A DNA stretch of 42,026 nt from Lachnospiraceae bacterium (GTDB lineage Bacteria > Bacillota > Clostridia > Lachnospirales > Lachnospiraceae). Positions within the stretch are counted from its first letter, which is position 1, and the number at the start of each line of letters is the position of its first letter. The notes under the pieces are model-generated. The model saw nothing but the letters and a program-made list of their open reading frames with translations, had not been told where the DNA came from and ran no database searches. The stretch is from NCBI GenBank assembly GCA_031272185.1, contig JAISUG010000037.1:1-42026 (forward strand), in the 5' to 3' direction. Shown here piece by piece: positions 17,082-26,397 of the stretch. The position numbers and the translations under genes are program-made.

Positions 17082-19988
17082 ATGCTAACATTGGAACAGG
17101 AAATCACCGCCCTTGGCGGCGGCCCGATATCGGATCTGTCAGACGAGGCCCTCTACGCGGGTCTCTGTGAATTGGTGAAAAACAAACTGCTGGCGGCGGA
17201 GGGACCCCCCGGGGGGGGCCGACCACATCACGTCATAGCTACACCCGGAGGCGCGGCCGCCGGTGCCACGCACGGACGCGCTGCCGCCAGTGGCGCCCCA
17301 TGCGCCCTGCCGAAAAAGAAACTCTACTACATATCGGCGGAGTTTCTCATCGGCAAGCTCCTGTCCAACAACCTCATAAACCTGGGGATCTACGACCAGG
17401 TGCGTGAACTGCTGGAACGAAACGGCAAGAGCCTGGCGCGCCTGGAGGAGATGGAGCCTGAGCCCTCCCTGGGCAACGGCGGCCTGGGGCGCCTGGCGGC
17501 GTGTTTCCTGGACTCCCTGGCCACATTGGGGCTGCCCGGCGACGGCGTTGGCCTGTGCTACCACCTGGGCCTGTTCCGCCAGGTCTTCGAGGACAACCTC
17601 CAAAAAGAACTCCCCAACCCATGGATCCACGGGGAATACGGAGGGCCGGGCGCAGACGGCGACATGCCTAGACCCGCCCGGACCCAAGGATCATCCGCCG
17701 GGGACGGCGCCCTCGCAGGCGCAGGGCAGGGCGGCCATGACGGGGCGCAGGGTTCGTGCGCAGATGACAAGATGCCCGGACCCGCCCGGACCCAAGGATC
17801 ATCCGCCGGGGACGGCGCCCTCGTCGGCGCAGGGCAGGGCGGCCATGACGGCGCTCAGGGTGCGGGCAGCGCCGACACCCGGTGGCTCATCAAGACCGAC
17901 GTGCACTACCCTGTGCGTTTCGGCCCCTTCACCCTGCAAAGCGACATGTACGACATCCAGGTGGCAGGTTATACCGGGAGCGAGGAGGGGCGCGGCCGCG
18001 GCGCCCGGGGCGCCGCAGACGCCGCCGACGTCCCCCGCCATGCATCCGGGGCCGGCGTCACCCTCCCGGACGTCGGCGCCGCCCCAGGCGGCGAAGCCGC
18101 CTGGGCCGCGCCCCCCACCCGTGCCGGCGAATCCCCATCCGAAGCCGACCTCGGGAGCGTCGGCTCCTTTACCGCAGCCGATGGTGATGGTCCATCCGAC
18201 GCCCCCCTCACCACCGCCGAAGGCGGTGCCCTACCCACCGACGTCCCCTCCGCCGCCGGCCTGCGCCCCGACGTCCCCCCCCGCACCAACCGTCTCCACC
18301 TCTTCGACCTCCCCGGCGTGCGGGAGTCCATCGTCCGCGACGGCATCGCATTTGACAAGGAAGACGTGCCCGAGGGGCTCACACTGTTCCTCTACCCCGA
18401 CGACAGCGACGACGCGGGGCGGCTCCTGCGCATTTTCCAGGAGTATTTCATGGTGAGCAACGCCGCGCAGCTGATCCTGGACGAGTGCACCGCACGGGGG
18501 TCCCTCCTCCATGACCTGCCCGACTACGCCGTGATCCAGATCAACGACACCCACCCCACCATGGTCATCCCCGAGCTGATCCGCCTCCTCATGGAGCGGG
18601 GCATCGAAGCGGATGCCGCCATCGACATCGTGGGGCGCACCTGCGCCTACACCAACCACACCATCCTGGCGGAGGCCCTGGAGACCTGGCCCATCGCTTT
18701 CCTCAAGAAAGCCGTCCCCCACCTGGTGCCCATCATCGAGATGCTCGACGACCGGGTGCGGCGCCGTTTCGACGACGAATCATTGGCCATCATCGACCGG
18801 GATGACCGGGTGCACATGGCGCACATCGACATCCACTACGGTTTCTCGGTGAACGGCGTGGCCGCGCTGCACACGGAGATCCTCAAAAAGGACGAGCTGA
18901 ACAACTTCTACCGCATCTACCCGGACAGATTCAACAACAAGACCAACGGCATCACCTTCCGCCGTTGGCTCCTGCACTGCAACCCGCGCCTTACCGGGTT
19001 CATCCGGGAGCTCATCGGGCCCGGGTTCAAAAAGGACGCTACGGAGCTGGAAAAGCTCATCCCATACGAGAACGACCCGGCGGCGCTGGAAAAACTCCTG
19101 GAAATCAAATCGGCCAACAAGGCGGACCTGGCCGGGTATTTCCGGCGTCTGCATGACCATCGCCCTCTCGACCCGGCGTCCATATTTGACGTGCAGAGCA
19201 AGCGCCTCCACGAGTACAAGCGCCAGCAGCTAAACGCCCTCTACCTCATCCGCAAATACTTGGAGATCAAGGCAGGGCGGCTTCCGGCGTCGCCCATCAC
19301 TGCCATTTTTGCCGCCAAGGCGGCGCCCGCCTACACCATCGCCAAGGACATCATCCACCTGATCCTGTGCCTGTCCTCCCTCACCCAGGCCGACACCCGG
19401 GTCAGCCCCCACCTGCGCGTGGTCATGGCGGAGAACTACAACGTGACCCTTGCGGAAAAACTCATCCCCGCCGCAGACATCTCCGAGCAGATCTCATTGT
19501 CCTCCAAAGAGGCCAGCGGCACAGGGAACATGAAGTTCATGCTGAATGGCGCCGTGACCCTGGGCACGGAGGACGGCGCCAACGTGGAGATCCACCGCCT
19601 GGTGGGCGACGAAAAAATCTACGTCTTCGGCAAGGCCAGCGACGAGGTCATCGCGCTCTACCGCAGCGGCGCGTACCACCCCTGGGAATACATAGAGCGC
19701 GACGAAACCATCCGCGCCTGCGTGGACTTCATCACGGGGCCCGAGATGCTGGGCGTCGGCAGCGAAGGGCACCTGCGCCGGCTGTCCGACGAGCTGCGGG
19801 GCAAGGACTATTTCATGACTTTCCTGGATTTCGAGGACTACTGCCGCACCAAAGACAGGGCCTGCGCCGACTGGGCGGACCGCATGGGCTGGGCGAAAAA
19901 GATGCTGCACAACATCGCCATGGCCGGATATTTCTCCTCCGACCGCACCATCGCCCAGTACGACGCCGAGATCTGGAAACTATCGTGA
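17082..19988 (+). CDS. glgP: Glycogen/maltodextrin phosphorylase (GT35) with three inserts
   Basis: Phosphorolysis of alpha-1,4-glucans to glucose-1-phosphate, PLP-dependent, cytosolic. 968 aa against about 750. Conserved parts are [16 protein letters not shown] (about 82-97), [21 protein letters not shown] (about 125-145), [13 protein letters not shown], the region [15 protein letters not shown], and the PLP lysine in [10 protein letters not shown] (about residue 818). Three non-family inserts, at about 41-77, 187-266 (a 108-bp repeat) and 299-400, sit between conserved strands. Removing them gives about 749 aa. ATG 17082 follows GAGGCTACG. Divergent from the maltodextrin operon, whose glucanotransferase makes its substrates. 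Confidence 0.95.
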   Translation: MLTLEQEITALGGGPISDLSDEALYAGLCELVKNKLLAAEGPPGGGRPHHVIATPGGAAAGATHGRAAASGAPCALPKKKLYYISAEFLIGKLLSNNLINLGIYDQVRELLERNGKSLARLEEMEPEPSLGNGGLGRLAACFLDSLATLGLPGDGVGLCYHLGLFRQVFEDNLQKELPNPWIHGEYGGPGADGDMPRPARTQGSSAGDGALAGAGQGGHDGAQGSCADDKMPGPARTQGSSAGDGALVGAGQGGHDGAQGAGSADTRWLIKTDVHYPVRFGPFTLQSDMYDIQVAGYTGSEEGRGRGARGAADAADVPRHASGAGVTLPDVGAAPGGEAAWAAPPTRAGESPSEADLGSVGSFTAADGDGPSDAPLTTAEGGALPTDVPSAAGLRPDVPPRTNRLHLFDLPGVRESIVRDGIAFDKEDVPEGLTLFLYPDDSDDAGRLLRIFQEYFMVSNAAQLILDECTARGSLLHDLPDYAVIQINDTHPTMVIPELIRLLMERGIEADAAIDIVGRTCAYTNHTILAEALETWPIAFLKKAVPHLVPIIEMLDDRVRRRFDDESLAIIDRDDRVHMAHIDIHYGFSVNGVAALHTEILKKDELNNFYRIYPDRFNNKTNGITFRRWLLHCNPRLTGFIRELIGPGFKKDATELEKLIPYENDPAALEKLLEIKSANKADLAGYFRRLHDHRPLDPASIFDVQSKRLHEYKRQQLNALYLIRKYLEIKAGRLPASPITAIFAAKAAPAYTIAKDIIHLILCLSSLTQADTRVSPHLRVVMAENYNVTLAEKLIPAADISEQISLSSKEASGTGNMKFMLNGAVTLGTEDGANVEIHRLVGDEKIYVFGKASDEVIALYRSGAYHPWEYIERDETIRACVDFITGPEMLGVGSEGHLRRLSDELRGKDYFMTFLDFEDYCRTKDRACADWADRMGWAKKMLHNIAMAGYFSSDRTIAQYDAEIWKLS
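17664..17879 (+). repeat. 108-bp direct repeat inside the phosphorylase gene
   Basis: Copies start at 17664 and 17772 and are nearly identical, encoding the 36-aa unit [17 protein letters not shown]... twice. The length is a multiple of three, so the frame is kept. It lies between [13 protein letters not shown] and the next conserved segment ([16 protein letters not shown]). Confidence 0.92.
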
Positions 19989-20014
19989 AAAACCAAGATA
20001 TTGCCCCGGTTTTT
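19988..20014. terminator. Probable bidirectional terminator between convergent genes
   Basis: AAAAACC (19988-19994) and GGTTTTT (20008-20014) form a 7-bp stem with a 13-nt loop right at the phosphorylase stop. The short stem makes it weak by itself, but its place between the convergent phosphorylase and transporter genes fits. Confidence 0.5.
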
Positions 20015-20041
20015 CTTGCTCGCACCTGTCACCACCAGCCC

Positions 20042-21349
20042 TTACATGACCATGCACAGCACCATCGCAACCAGGGCGCAGACCGTGGTCGTGCCGATGC
20101 CCACCACGACGCACTGGAAATACCCCTCCTTGTGGTTCACGCCCATGAAGCTCATGGCGACGCAGAGGTTGCTGGAATACGGCATGGTGTCCAGCGTGCA
20201 GCCGGTGATGACGGTCAGCCTGTGCAGCAACGCAGGGTTCGCGCCCATGGCCATGGCTTTCGCGCCGATCATCTGGCTGGACATCACGATGCCCGCCACC
20301 GCGTCGGCGGAAATGCACGCCAGCAGCATGGTGCCCACCACGCAGAGCAGGTAGGGGCTCATCTGCAGGTTCATGACGCCGCCGATCACCGCATTGTAGA
20401 TGGGGGTCGTCGAAACCACCGTCGCGAACCCATAGATCATGGCCACCTGCAGGACCGGCACGCATGACATCACCACCCCTTCGCTGATGGCTTTGGTCTT
20501 TTCAGTGATGCGTTTCCAATGCATCACGAGCACCAACGCCGCCGCAATCAACTGGGCGAATGCGCATGAGGGGTAGGCGTCCAGGCCCACCACCAGCTGG
20601 AAGATCAGCGCCAGCGCCACCACCACCGCAAATGGGAGGATGGCCGAAAAGAACCCCGGCAGGTCGTTTTCGTCTTTCAGTGTGCCTATCTTGTCCTCCA
20701 TCTCAGTGGGGGTGTACCCGATGCCCAGCTTCCTGTATTTGCGGCAACTGTATTCGATGTAGAGGACGTCCAGCACCGTGCCGATCGCAAATGCCACCAA
20801 ACCGATGCCCGCACCGGCATACAGCGTCGTCCCGAACACGGTGGTCGGCAGCAGGTTGCCGATGAACACGCTCCCCGGGAACATGTAGAATGTGAGCGTG
20901 GCCCCCCCAACGATGACGATCAGGCCGATGTTGCGGGGCAGGTTGGCCGCGCGCAGCAGCGAAAACGCCAGGATTGCGGCGATGAACGGGTAGGACGTGA
21001 TCCCGCAATACGCCATGATCATCACAAACACCAGCAAAGCATACGGCGCGAAACGCACGCCGAATCTGCTGACCACGGTGCGCCCGAACCGTTCGGAACA
21101 CCCTGAGGCCTGCAGCAGGCCGCCCAGGATCCCTCCGCTCATGAACGCGATGACGACTCCCCCCGCAAATGTTCCCATGGCATTGGAGAAAGTCGTGTAC
21201 AGCGATGTGACCAGGCCGCCTTCTGCGGACAGGCCGACGATGAGGGTACACAGGATCGTGGTGGGCAGGATATGCACCCCCCGCAGGCTCAGGTAGAAAA
21301 ACAGGAAAATAGCAAGCAGAACAGCCACAGCAGACAATGTCATTGTCAT
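20042..21349 (-). CDS. GntP-like carboxylate/gluconate symporter family membrane protein
   Basis: 435 aa, very hydrophobic, with about 11-12 membrane helices spread over the whole length and re-entrant-like Gly-rich stretches (GGVVIAFMSGGILGGLLQASG near 63-83; STTPIYNAVIGGVMN near 325). This fits the GntP/ion-transporter superfamily that carries gluconate, hydroxybutyrate or other organic acids with H+. The exact family is not certain; a CitMHS- or NhaC-like assignment is possible. ATG 21349 follows GAGGAGGGAAGAAG. It lies 58 bp downstream of the SnoaL-like gene on the same strand, so it probably imports the substrate of that module. Confidence 0.72.
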   Translation of the reverse strand: MTMTLSAVAVLLAIFLFFYLSLRGVHILPTTILCTLIVGLSAEGGLVTSLYTTFSNAMGTFAGGVVIAFMSGGILGGLLQASGCSERFGRTVVSRFGVRFAPYALLVFVMIMAYCGITSYPFIAAILAFSLLRAANLPRNIGLIVIVGGATLTFYMFPGSVFIGNLLPTTVFGTTLYAGAGIGLVAFAIGTVLDVLYIEYSCRKYRKLGIGYTPTEMEDKIGTLKDENDLPGFFSAILPFAVVVALALIFQLVVGLDAYPSCAFAQLIAAALVLVMHWKRITEKTKAISEGVVMSCVPVLQVAMIYGFATVVSTTPIYNAVIGGVMNLQMSPYLLCVVGTMLLACISADAVAGIVMSSQMIGAKAMAMGANPALLHRLTVITGCTLDTMPYSSNLCVAMSFMGVNHKEGYFQCVVVGIGTTTVCALVAMVLCMVM

Positions 21350-21407
21350 CTTCTTCCCTCCTCACTTCCAAATGCGGCCATCGGCACCCACGGAAACTCC
21401 CTCGAAC

Positions 21408-22157
21408 TCACTCGAACTTCGTAAACAGGCTGTCGTCCCACGTGTCATAGGGCTGCGGCGGATAGGGGATGCAGTCATGCATGCTGCAAGACGCCTCCGT
21501 CAGGCTCAGCGGCCGCATGTGCTTCTCCCGGGTCATGATGTCCGGGAGCAGGTGCGCGGGCGGCAGCATCAGGTCATCGTGCTCCCCATGGTCGGCATAG
21601 GCGGGGTGCACCGGGGTGACCGTCCAGCCCTCCCCGTCAAATGGCGTCATCAGCGTGTCCCTGAACATCAGCTTCCAGATCCTCCACTCCCCGTCCTCCA
21701 GCACGAAAGCCCCCTCGTATGTCCCCAGGCACCACACGGAATCGAATTTGCGCCCATTCGTCCCGGGGCATGTTTCCGCGCCCAGGCTGCTCCAGATGCC
21801 CTTCGCTGTCTGCCCGTCTTTCGCCACCACGATCAGGGGCGTGGAAATGTCGTGGCGGTAGAGCCTCCCCGCCATGCCCGCCTCGGATTCGGTCTCGGCG
21901 AATTTCAGCCACTCGCAGAAGAAACGGCGCACGCCTTCGTTTTCCAGGTAAACCCCCCACCCGTCGATGCACATCAATGTCCCCGGTGTCTGTTTTGCGA
22001 AGAGTTCATAAGACTCCTCCTCCATGCTGGCAGAGTGGAAATTGATGTAACGCCCGATCAGGTTCGCACATGCCGTGACCGCCTTGCAGCGGTCTATTTC
22101 CGCCCCCATCCGCGCCATCTCCGATTCGAGCCTTTCCAGGCGCTGTTCCAAACCCAT
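21408..22157 (-). CDS. SnoaL-like (NTF2-fold) protein
   Basis: 249 aa. The N-terminal helix MGLEQRLERLESEMARMGAEID (coiled-coil like) leads into a SnoaL_4-type alpha+beta cone fold: IGRYINFHSA, LMCIDGWGVYLENEGVRRFF and LYRHDISTPLIVVAKDGQTAKGIWSS are typical of the NTF2-like superfamily used by small isomerases, dehydratases and hydroxylase partners. The C-terminal 60 residues are not part of the usual fold. Start uncertain: ATG 22157 has GGAGGT only 2 bases away, while TTG 22166 is well spaced from AAGGGGG. It is divergent from a flavoprotein and before the GntP-like gene, so a shared catabolic step is likely; the reaction is unknown. Confidence 0.8.
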   Translation of the reverse strand: MGLEQRLERLESEMARMGAEIDRCKAVTACANLIGRYINFHSASMEEESYELFAKQTPGTLMCIDGWGVYLENEGVRRFFCEWLKFAETESEAGMAGRLYRHDISTPLIVVAKDGQTAKGIWSSLGAETCPGTNGRKFDSVWCLGTYEGAFVLEDGEWRIWKLMFRDTLMTPFDGEGWTVTPVHPAYADHGEHDDLMLPPAHLLPDIMTREKHMRPLSLTEASCSMHDCIPYPPQPYDTWDDSLFTKFE

Positions 22158-22259
22158 TACCTCCAAATACCCCGCCCCCTTTCTGTTACCCTTAATATAG
22201 CACCCGCGTCCGCCACGCCGCAATTCTGATTTCTTATCACCCGAACGTCGAAGCATAAC

Positions 22260-22297
22260 TTATTTGAATAACCGCCGTGCGCCCCGTGTGCTAAACT
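22260..22297 (+). promoter_or_regulatory. Candidate regulator site and -10 box in the divergent region
   Basis: TTATT-TG-AATAA (22260-22271) is a perfect 5-bp-arm dyad in an AT-rich patch of an otherwise GC-rich spacer, a plausible LysR-type site. TAAACT (22292-22297) preceded by TGC is a possible extended -10 for the flavoprotein gene. No good -35 was found. Confidence 0.35.
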
Positions 22298-22395
22298 CTA
22301 TCCATGAAGCAAAAGGTGGCACCGCCATCAGCCAAATGAATGCGGGCAGGGCGGATGCGCCCCCGCATCGGTTCATGGAAAAAGCGAGGTGTATT

Positions 22396-23928
22396 ATGGA
22401 ACAGTTGGTCACGAAACTCTGCATCATCGGCGGTTCCGGCGGCGGGATGGCGGCGGCGCTGCGCGCCCGGGAATGTGGCGTCGACGACATCATCATCCTG
22501 GAGCGCAACAAGATGCTGGGGGGCACGTTCCGCTATGTTTCGGGCATTTTCGGCGTGGGGACCGAATTGCAGGAAAAGGCCGGCGCGGACATCGACATAG
22601 ACTACTATTATTCCAAGATGATGGACCACAGCAACTGGAGCTGCGACGCCCGCCTAGTGCGCAAATGGTACGGCGCCTGCCGCAAGATCCTCAAGTGGAC
22701 GCAGGACAGTTTGGGCCTGGAATATTACAACCTTACCGCTTTTTCCGGCACCTCCTTGCTGTTCCACCAGGGCGGGGACAGGCGCTTCCCCACCGGGACG
22801 ACCCTGGCGCGCCTGATGGAGGCGAAACTGCGCTCTGACCCCTCCGTCAGGGTCTTTACGGAAACCCGGGCACATAGGTTGCTGGCTTCGCCCGACGGGC
22901 GCGTCTGCGGCGTGCTGGCCACCGGGCCCGACGGGGCCGGGTACACCATCGACGCCGGGTGTGTGATCCTGGCGACCGGTTCGGTTTCGGGCAATGAGGC
23001 GCTGGTGAAACGTTTCTACCACAGGGACGACTACGACCAGCTGAAAGTCATGAGCAAGCTGCCCCACAACCAGGGCGACGGCCTGACTATGGCGGAGGCC
23101 ATCGGCGCCTCCACCGGGGCGGTTTCCTGCCTGTACATCGGCCCCCACAACCACCCGCACAACATGCGCACCGGCCTGGTCATCCGCCGCTCCCAGGTCA
23201 TGAAAATCAACTGCTATGGCGAGAGGTTCGTCAATGAGGCGCTGCCGAACATGGAAGACCTGGGGTGGTTTGAATGTGTGTCCGTGGACAGGCAACCCGG
23301 CAAGACTGTCTACGGCCTGATGGACCAAGGCTTGCTGGACCGGATGATGCGCGAACGCACGAACCAGACCGCCGTGGAGGCATTCCAGGGCAACTTCACC
23401 AGCGATGACTCCACGGGGGATTTCGACAAAGAGAATGTCGTCGAACTGAAAAGCGGCGCGTCCCCCGCTGCCTGGATCGACTCCCTGCCGGAAGACCTGC
23501 ACAAAGAGGCCGAGGCAGGCAGGGTGTTCATTGGGGACACACTGGACGAAGTGGCGGGATGGGTCGGCTGCGACAGGGGTACGCTGCAAAAGAGCGTGGA
23601 CGATTACAATCGTTTCTGCAGCCAGGGGTATGACGAGGATTTCCTCAAAGACCCCATGTACCTGCAGCCGTTCACGAAAGGCCCGTACTATTGCCTCCGT
23701 TCATATTCCGGGGTGGACACCTTCATCGGCGGGCTCATGATCAACCACAGCCAGCAGGTGATCAGGAAATCCGACTGGAAACCGATCCCCGGCCTGTATG
23801 CCGCCGGGGTGCTCACCAGCGGGTGGCTGGGCGACAACTATGGGTATTACGGCTCGGAATCCAGTTACACCCTGTACTCCGGCTATGCCTGCGGGGAAAA
23901 CGCGGCGGGGTTCCTCGGCCCGGCTTGA
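22396..23928 (+). CDS. FAD-dependent fumarate-reductase-like flavoprotein
   Basis: 510 aa, single FAD_binding_2 domain. Dinucleotide motif IIGGSGGGMAAAL at about 10-22; second FAD contact VILATGSVSGNEAL near 192; C-terminal PIPGLYAAGVLTSGWLGDNYG block near 465. It has no N-terminal ferredoxin, cytochrome or FMN-linked region, unlike true respiratory reductases, so it needs an outside electron partner or acts as a dehydrogenase. ATG 22396 is chosen from GAGGTGTATT in front of it; the 44 codons upstream in frame have no start signal. It is divergent from SnoaL-like and GntP-like genes and followed by a LysR gene. Substrate unknown. Confidence 0.85.
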   Translation: MEQLVTKLCIIGGSGGGMAAALRARECGVDDIIILERNKMLGGTFRYVSGIFGVGTELQEKAGADIDIDYYYSKMMDHSNWSCDARLVRKWYGACRKILKWTQDSLGLEYYNLTAFSGTSLLFHQGGDRRFPTGTTLARLMEAKLRSDPSVRVFTETRAHRLLASPDGRVCGVLATGPDGAGYTIDAGCVILATGSVSGNEALVKRFYHRDDYDQLKVMSKLPHNQGDGLTMAEAIGASTGAVSCLYIGPHNHPHNMRTGLVIRRSQVMKINCYGERFVNEALPNMEDLGWFECVSVDRQPGKTVYGLMDQGLLDRMMRERTNQTAVEAFQGNFTSDDSTGDFDKENVVELKSGASPAAWIDSLPEDLHKEAEAGRVFIGDTLDEVAGWVGCDRGTLQKSVDDYNRFCSQGYDEDFLKDPMYLQPFTKGPYYCLRSYSGVDTFIGGLMINHSQQVIRKSDWKPIPGLYAAGVLTSGWLGDNYGYYGSESSYTLYSGYACGENAAGFLGPA

Positions 23929-23966
23929 TTCATGGCGGCCTCCGCAAAGTTCCTTCCCTTTTCTTC

Positions 23967-23995
23967 TTTACAACCGTGCCCGGAAAATGTACAAT
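23967..23995 (+). promoter_or_regulatory. Promoter of the LysR gene
   Basis: TTTACA (23967-23972), 17-bp spacer, TACAAT (23990-23995), about 45 bases before the LysR start. Confidence 0.6.
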
Positions 23996-24041
23996 AAAGG
24001 GCGTGGAGATGGATGGGGCGGTTGTTTGACAAGGGGGCATG

Positions 24042-24950
24042 ATGGAATTCTGGCAGCTAAAGTGTTTCTCGGCGGTCGCACGCAGCCTGAACTTCAGCCG
24101 CGCCGCGGAAACATTGTACATCAGCCAATCTGCGCTCAGTCAGCAGATCCAGAGCCTCGAGCAGGAATTGGGCACGCCCCTTTTCAACCGCTCCAAGCGC
24201 TCGGTTTCGCTGACCCCCGCCGGCACGGCGCTGCAGCGGCATATCCCCGGCATAGACTCTGCCCTGCTCCAGGCGGAGAGCGCGGTGCGCGCCGCCTGTG
24301 CCCAGAGCGGCCAGGCGGTGCAGTTGACCTTGGGGATAGACGAGGGGTTTTCGGACTGCAGGGTGATCCAGGGACGGCTTTCGGACATACTGATAGACCT
24401 GCAAATGGCCAACGCCCGCCTGCAGGTGAAGATAAGGGATATCCCATATGCCCACCTGGAACGCCTGCTTATAACAGGCGACATCGACATGGGCTTTGCC
24501 CTGATGCCCGAAAAGGACTCTTCACACATCAAGTTCCATTCGAAAAAACTGGTTTCGACGGCCGTGTACCGGGACGACCTCCAGCTGATTGTGGCAGACA
24601 GGTTGTTGGGGCCCGACCGGCCTGCGGACATCCGCGCCTTGCTGGACCTCTACCCCCTCCTGGTGCCCAAATCAGACGAGCGCATCCTCACCCACATCCT
24701 GCGCATCATGTCTTCCCTGGACATCACCCCCAGGCTGGAGTACGTCGAGACCCAACTGGAATCCAGGCTGGTGGCGGAGGCGGGCATGGGCCTCATCCTG
24801 GGGCCACTTAACACCGCCCTTGCATCCGTGAACAACATGACATGCATCCCCTTCAATGTCCCCGAAGCGAACATGGAGTACTGCGCCCTCTACAGCACCG
24901 AAAACGAAAAAGAAATCATCCGGGCCATATGTGCCGCACTGGTACACTGA
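24042..24950 (+). CDS. LysR-family transcriptional regulator
   Basis: 302 aa, of normal family length. The winged HTH is at residues 1-60 (FSAVARSLNFSRAAETLYISQSALSQQIQSLEQELGTPLFNRSKRSVSLTPAG), the most conserved LysR segment. The substrate-binding domain runs from about 90 to the end. Two ATGs stand in tandem; 24042 has better spacing from AAGGGGG than 24039. It lies 113 bp after the flavoprotein with its own promoter and probably controls the divergent SnoaL/GntP and flavoprotein genes. The inducer would be the unknown substrate of that module. Confidence 0.93.
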   Translation: MEFWQLKCFSAVARSLNFSRAAETLYISQSALSQQIQSLEQELGTPLFNRSKRSVSLTPAGTALQRHIPGIDSALLQAESAVRAACAQSGQAVQLTLGIDEGFSDCRVIQGRLSDILIDLQMANARLQVKIRDIPYAHLERLLITGDIDMGFALMPEKDSSHIKFHSKKLVSTAVYRDDLQLIVADRLLGPDRPADIRALLDLYPLLVPKSDERILTHILRIMSSLDITPRLEYVETQLESRLVAEAGMGLILGPLNTALASVNNMTCIPFNVPEANMEYCALYSTENEKEIIRAICAALVH

Positions 24951-25077
24951 CACAAACCCGCCCCGGCCCCGCACCGGCCCTGCAGCCTGTCTGCATCGCC
25001 CCTGCCACCTGTCTGCATCCCCTCACCTATAAACCCCTGTGCAACCACCATCGAGCCATCGCACGCCCGCCGCCCCC

Positions 25078-26037
25078 TCACCCAAACAGGTCATCCAGGA
25101 CTACCTCGGACTGCACGATCCCGGAGTACTTGCCGGCCCTGACGCCATACGCTGTTACCATTGTCAGGTGCAATGCTTTCCTAGTCTTGGTTTCCCTTGC
25201 AAACACCGCCATCCGCTCCCTAAGCTCCGCTTCCTGGGATTTGTCGATGGAGTACTGGGCATTGGTGAACCGGCACTCGCAGACGTTGATGATGCCGTCC
25301 GGGCGATCTATCAGCATGTCTATCTGCGCACCATTCCCGCCATCGGAACTTTGCAGGCATTTCCACGCATAAGGCGCCACAGCCATGCCGAAAATCCCCA
25401 GCTTGCGGGCTATGCAGTCGAAATGCAGGAAGCACAGTTTTTCAAATGATTTCCCCGCCCAGTCGTGGTATGCACCTTTCCCCGCCGTTTTCGTCCAATA
25501 CCCTTTCTGGCCTGCCCTTGGCGAACGCATGAAGCGCATGTAGAACAATGTGAAAAAATCTGTCACATGGTAAAGGAAACGCCCCGATTTCCCAGAGAAA
25601 TCCCGATATCTCCCCACAAACCCGCATTGCTCCAGCTCCTCCAGCACACCGGTGGCAACTCCCCCCGATTTGATTCCTGCTGCATCCAGCAGTTCCTCGC
25701 GAAACATCCCATTTCCCCGACCGCAAAGAGCCTCGATCACCTTCACATGCCGATCCGCATGCTGGAAAAGCGATACAAACAGCGTGTAGAACTCCCCTTT
25801 CATGAACGCATCCCGCTCGAAACACAGTTCGTCGATGTTTTGCGCCAAGCTCATCCCGGGGCGCAGCTGGTTCAGGTAGAATGGGATCCCTCCGAACGCC
25901 ATGTATGCTTCCGCAATTTCCCGCCGCGCCCACAGGATTCCCAGGTATCGCAGGTAGCTTTCCGCCTCCCCCAGTGAAAACGGCCAAATCGGCATCCGCC
26001 TGGTGACCCGGTTGTGCAACCCGCCTTTGTAAGTCAA
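25078..26037 (-). pseudogene. AAA+ ATPase (ATPase_2/DUF234 type), N-terminal ATPase domain missing
   Basis: Only the C-terminal two thirds of this family is present, 319 codons. It starts at the segment NRVTRRMPIWPFSLGEAESYLRYLGI, which in complete proteins follows the P-loop and sensor motifs, then continues with FGGIPFYLNQLRPGMSLAQNIDELCF. It ends with a nuclease-like domain where AQIDMLIDRPDGIINVCECRF resembles the PD-(D/E)xK core (with Arg at the usual Lys). There is no Walker A or B. The only start in frame is TTG 26037, followed on the minus-strand upstream side by a stop. A 15-bp inverted repeat sits directly at the truncated end. This is best read as a decayed gene; a short expressed product cannot be excluded. 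Confidence 0.75.
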
Positions 26038-26040
26038 TTA

Positions 26041-26083
26041 TATTTAGCCAAACGCCCCGATTTTTCTTGCGTTTGGCTAGATA
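26041..26083. repeat. 15-bp inverted repeat between truncated genes
   Basis: TATTTAGCCAAACGC (26041-26055) and GCGTTTGGCTAGATA (26069-26083) are inverted copies with one mismatch and a 13-nt loop. It stands at the break of the AAA+ gene and 39 bp before the antitoxin-like start. It may be an operator, or a scar of a small mobile element. TACACT (26087-26092) preceded by TGG is a possible extended -10 for the small gene. Confidence 0.8.
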
Positions 26084-26121
26084 TGGTACACTATCGGCAT
26101 TGCATCAGAATGGAGAGGCCG

Positions 26122-26250
26122 ATGAAGTTTCTGTCCATGAGGGAACTGCGTTCTTCGACAACCCAGATTCGGAATATCTTGTCTGGCGATGGGAAGATCG
26201 TCCTGACAAACAATGGCAAACCGGCAGCCCTCATGCTAGAAATCAACTAA
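26122..26250 (+). pseudogene. Phd/YefM-type antitoxin, truncated
   Basis: 42 codons from ATG 26122 (GGAGAGGCCG in front). MKFLSMRELRSSTTQIRN followed by a short linker and KIVLTNNGKPAALMLEIN is the DNA-binding half of Phd/YefM antitoxins, which normally run to 70-90 aa with a toxin-binding tail. Here TAA follows EIN directly, and the next codons (ETLVIL) still look like the family in the same frame. A nonsense change, or loss of the tail, is likely. No toxin gene follows: 26251-26397 holds only C-rich non-coding sequence. Confidence 0.65.
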
Positions 26251-26397
26251 GAGACGCTTGTGATTTTGTCGAATGTGTTTGTTTACGCTCCCGTCGTCGT
26301 CCGCGTTCGGGTCGCCCGCAGGTTTACGTTCGGGTTGGCCGGGTCAGTGCCCGCCCCGATCTCCGCCCCGGCAACCCCCGCCCCACATATCCCCTCT

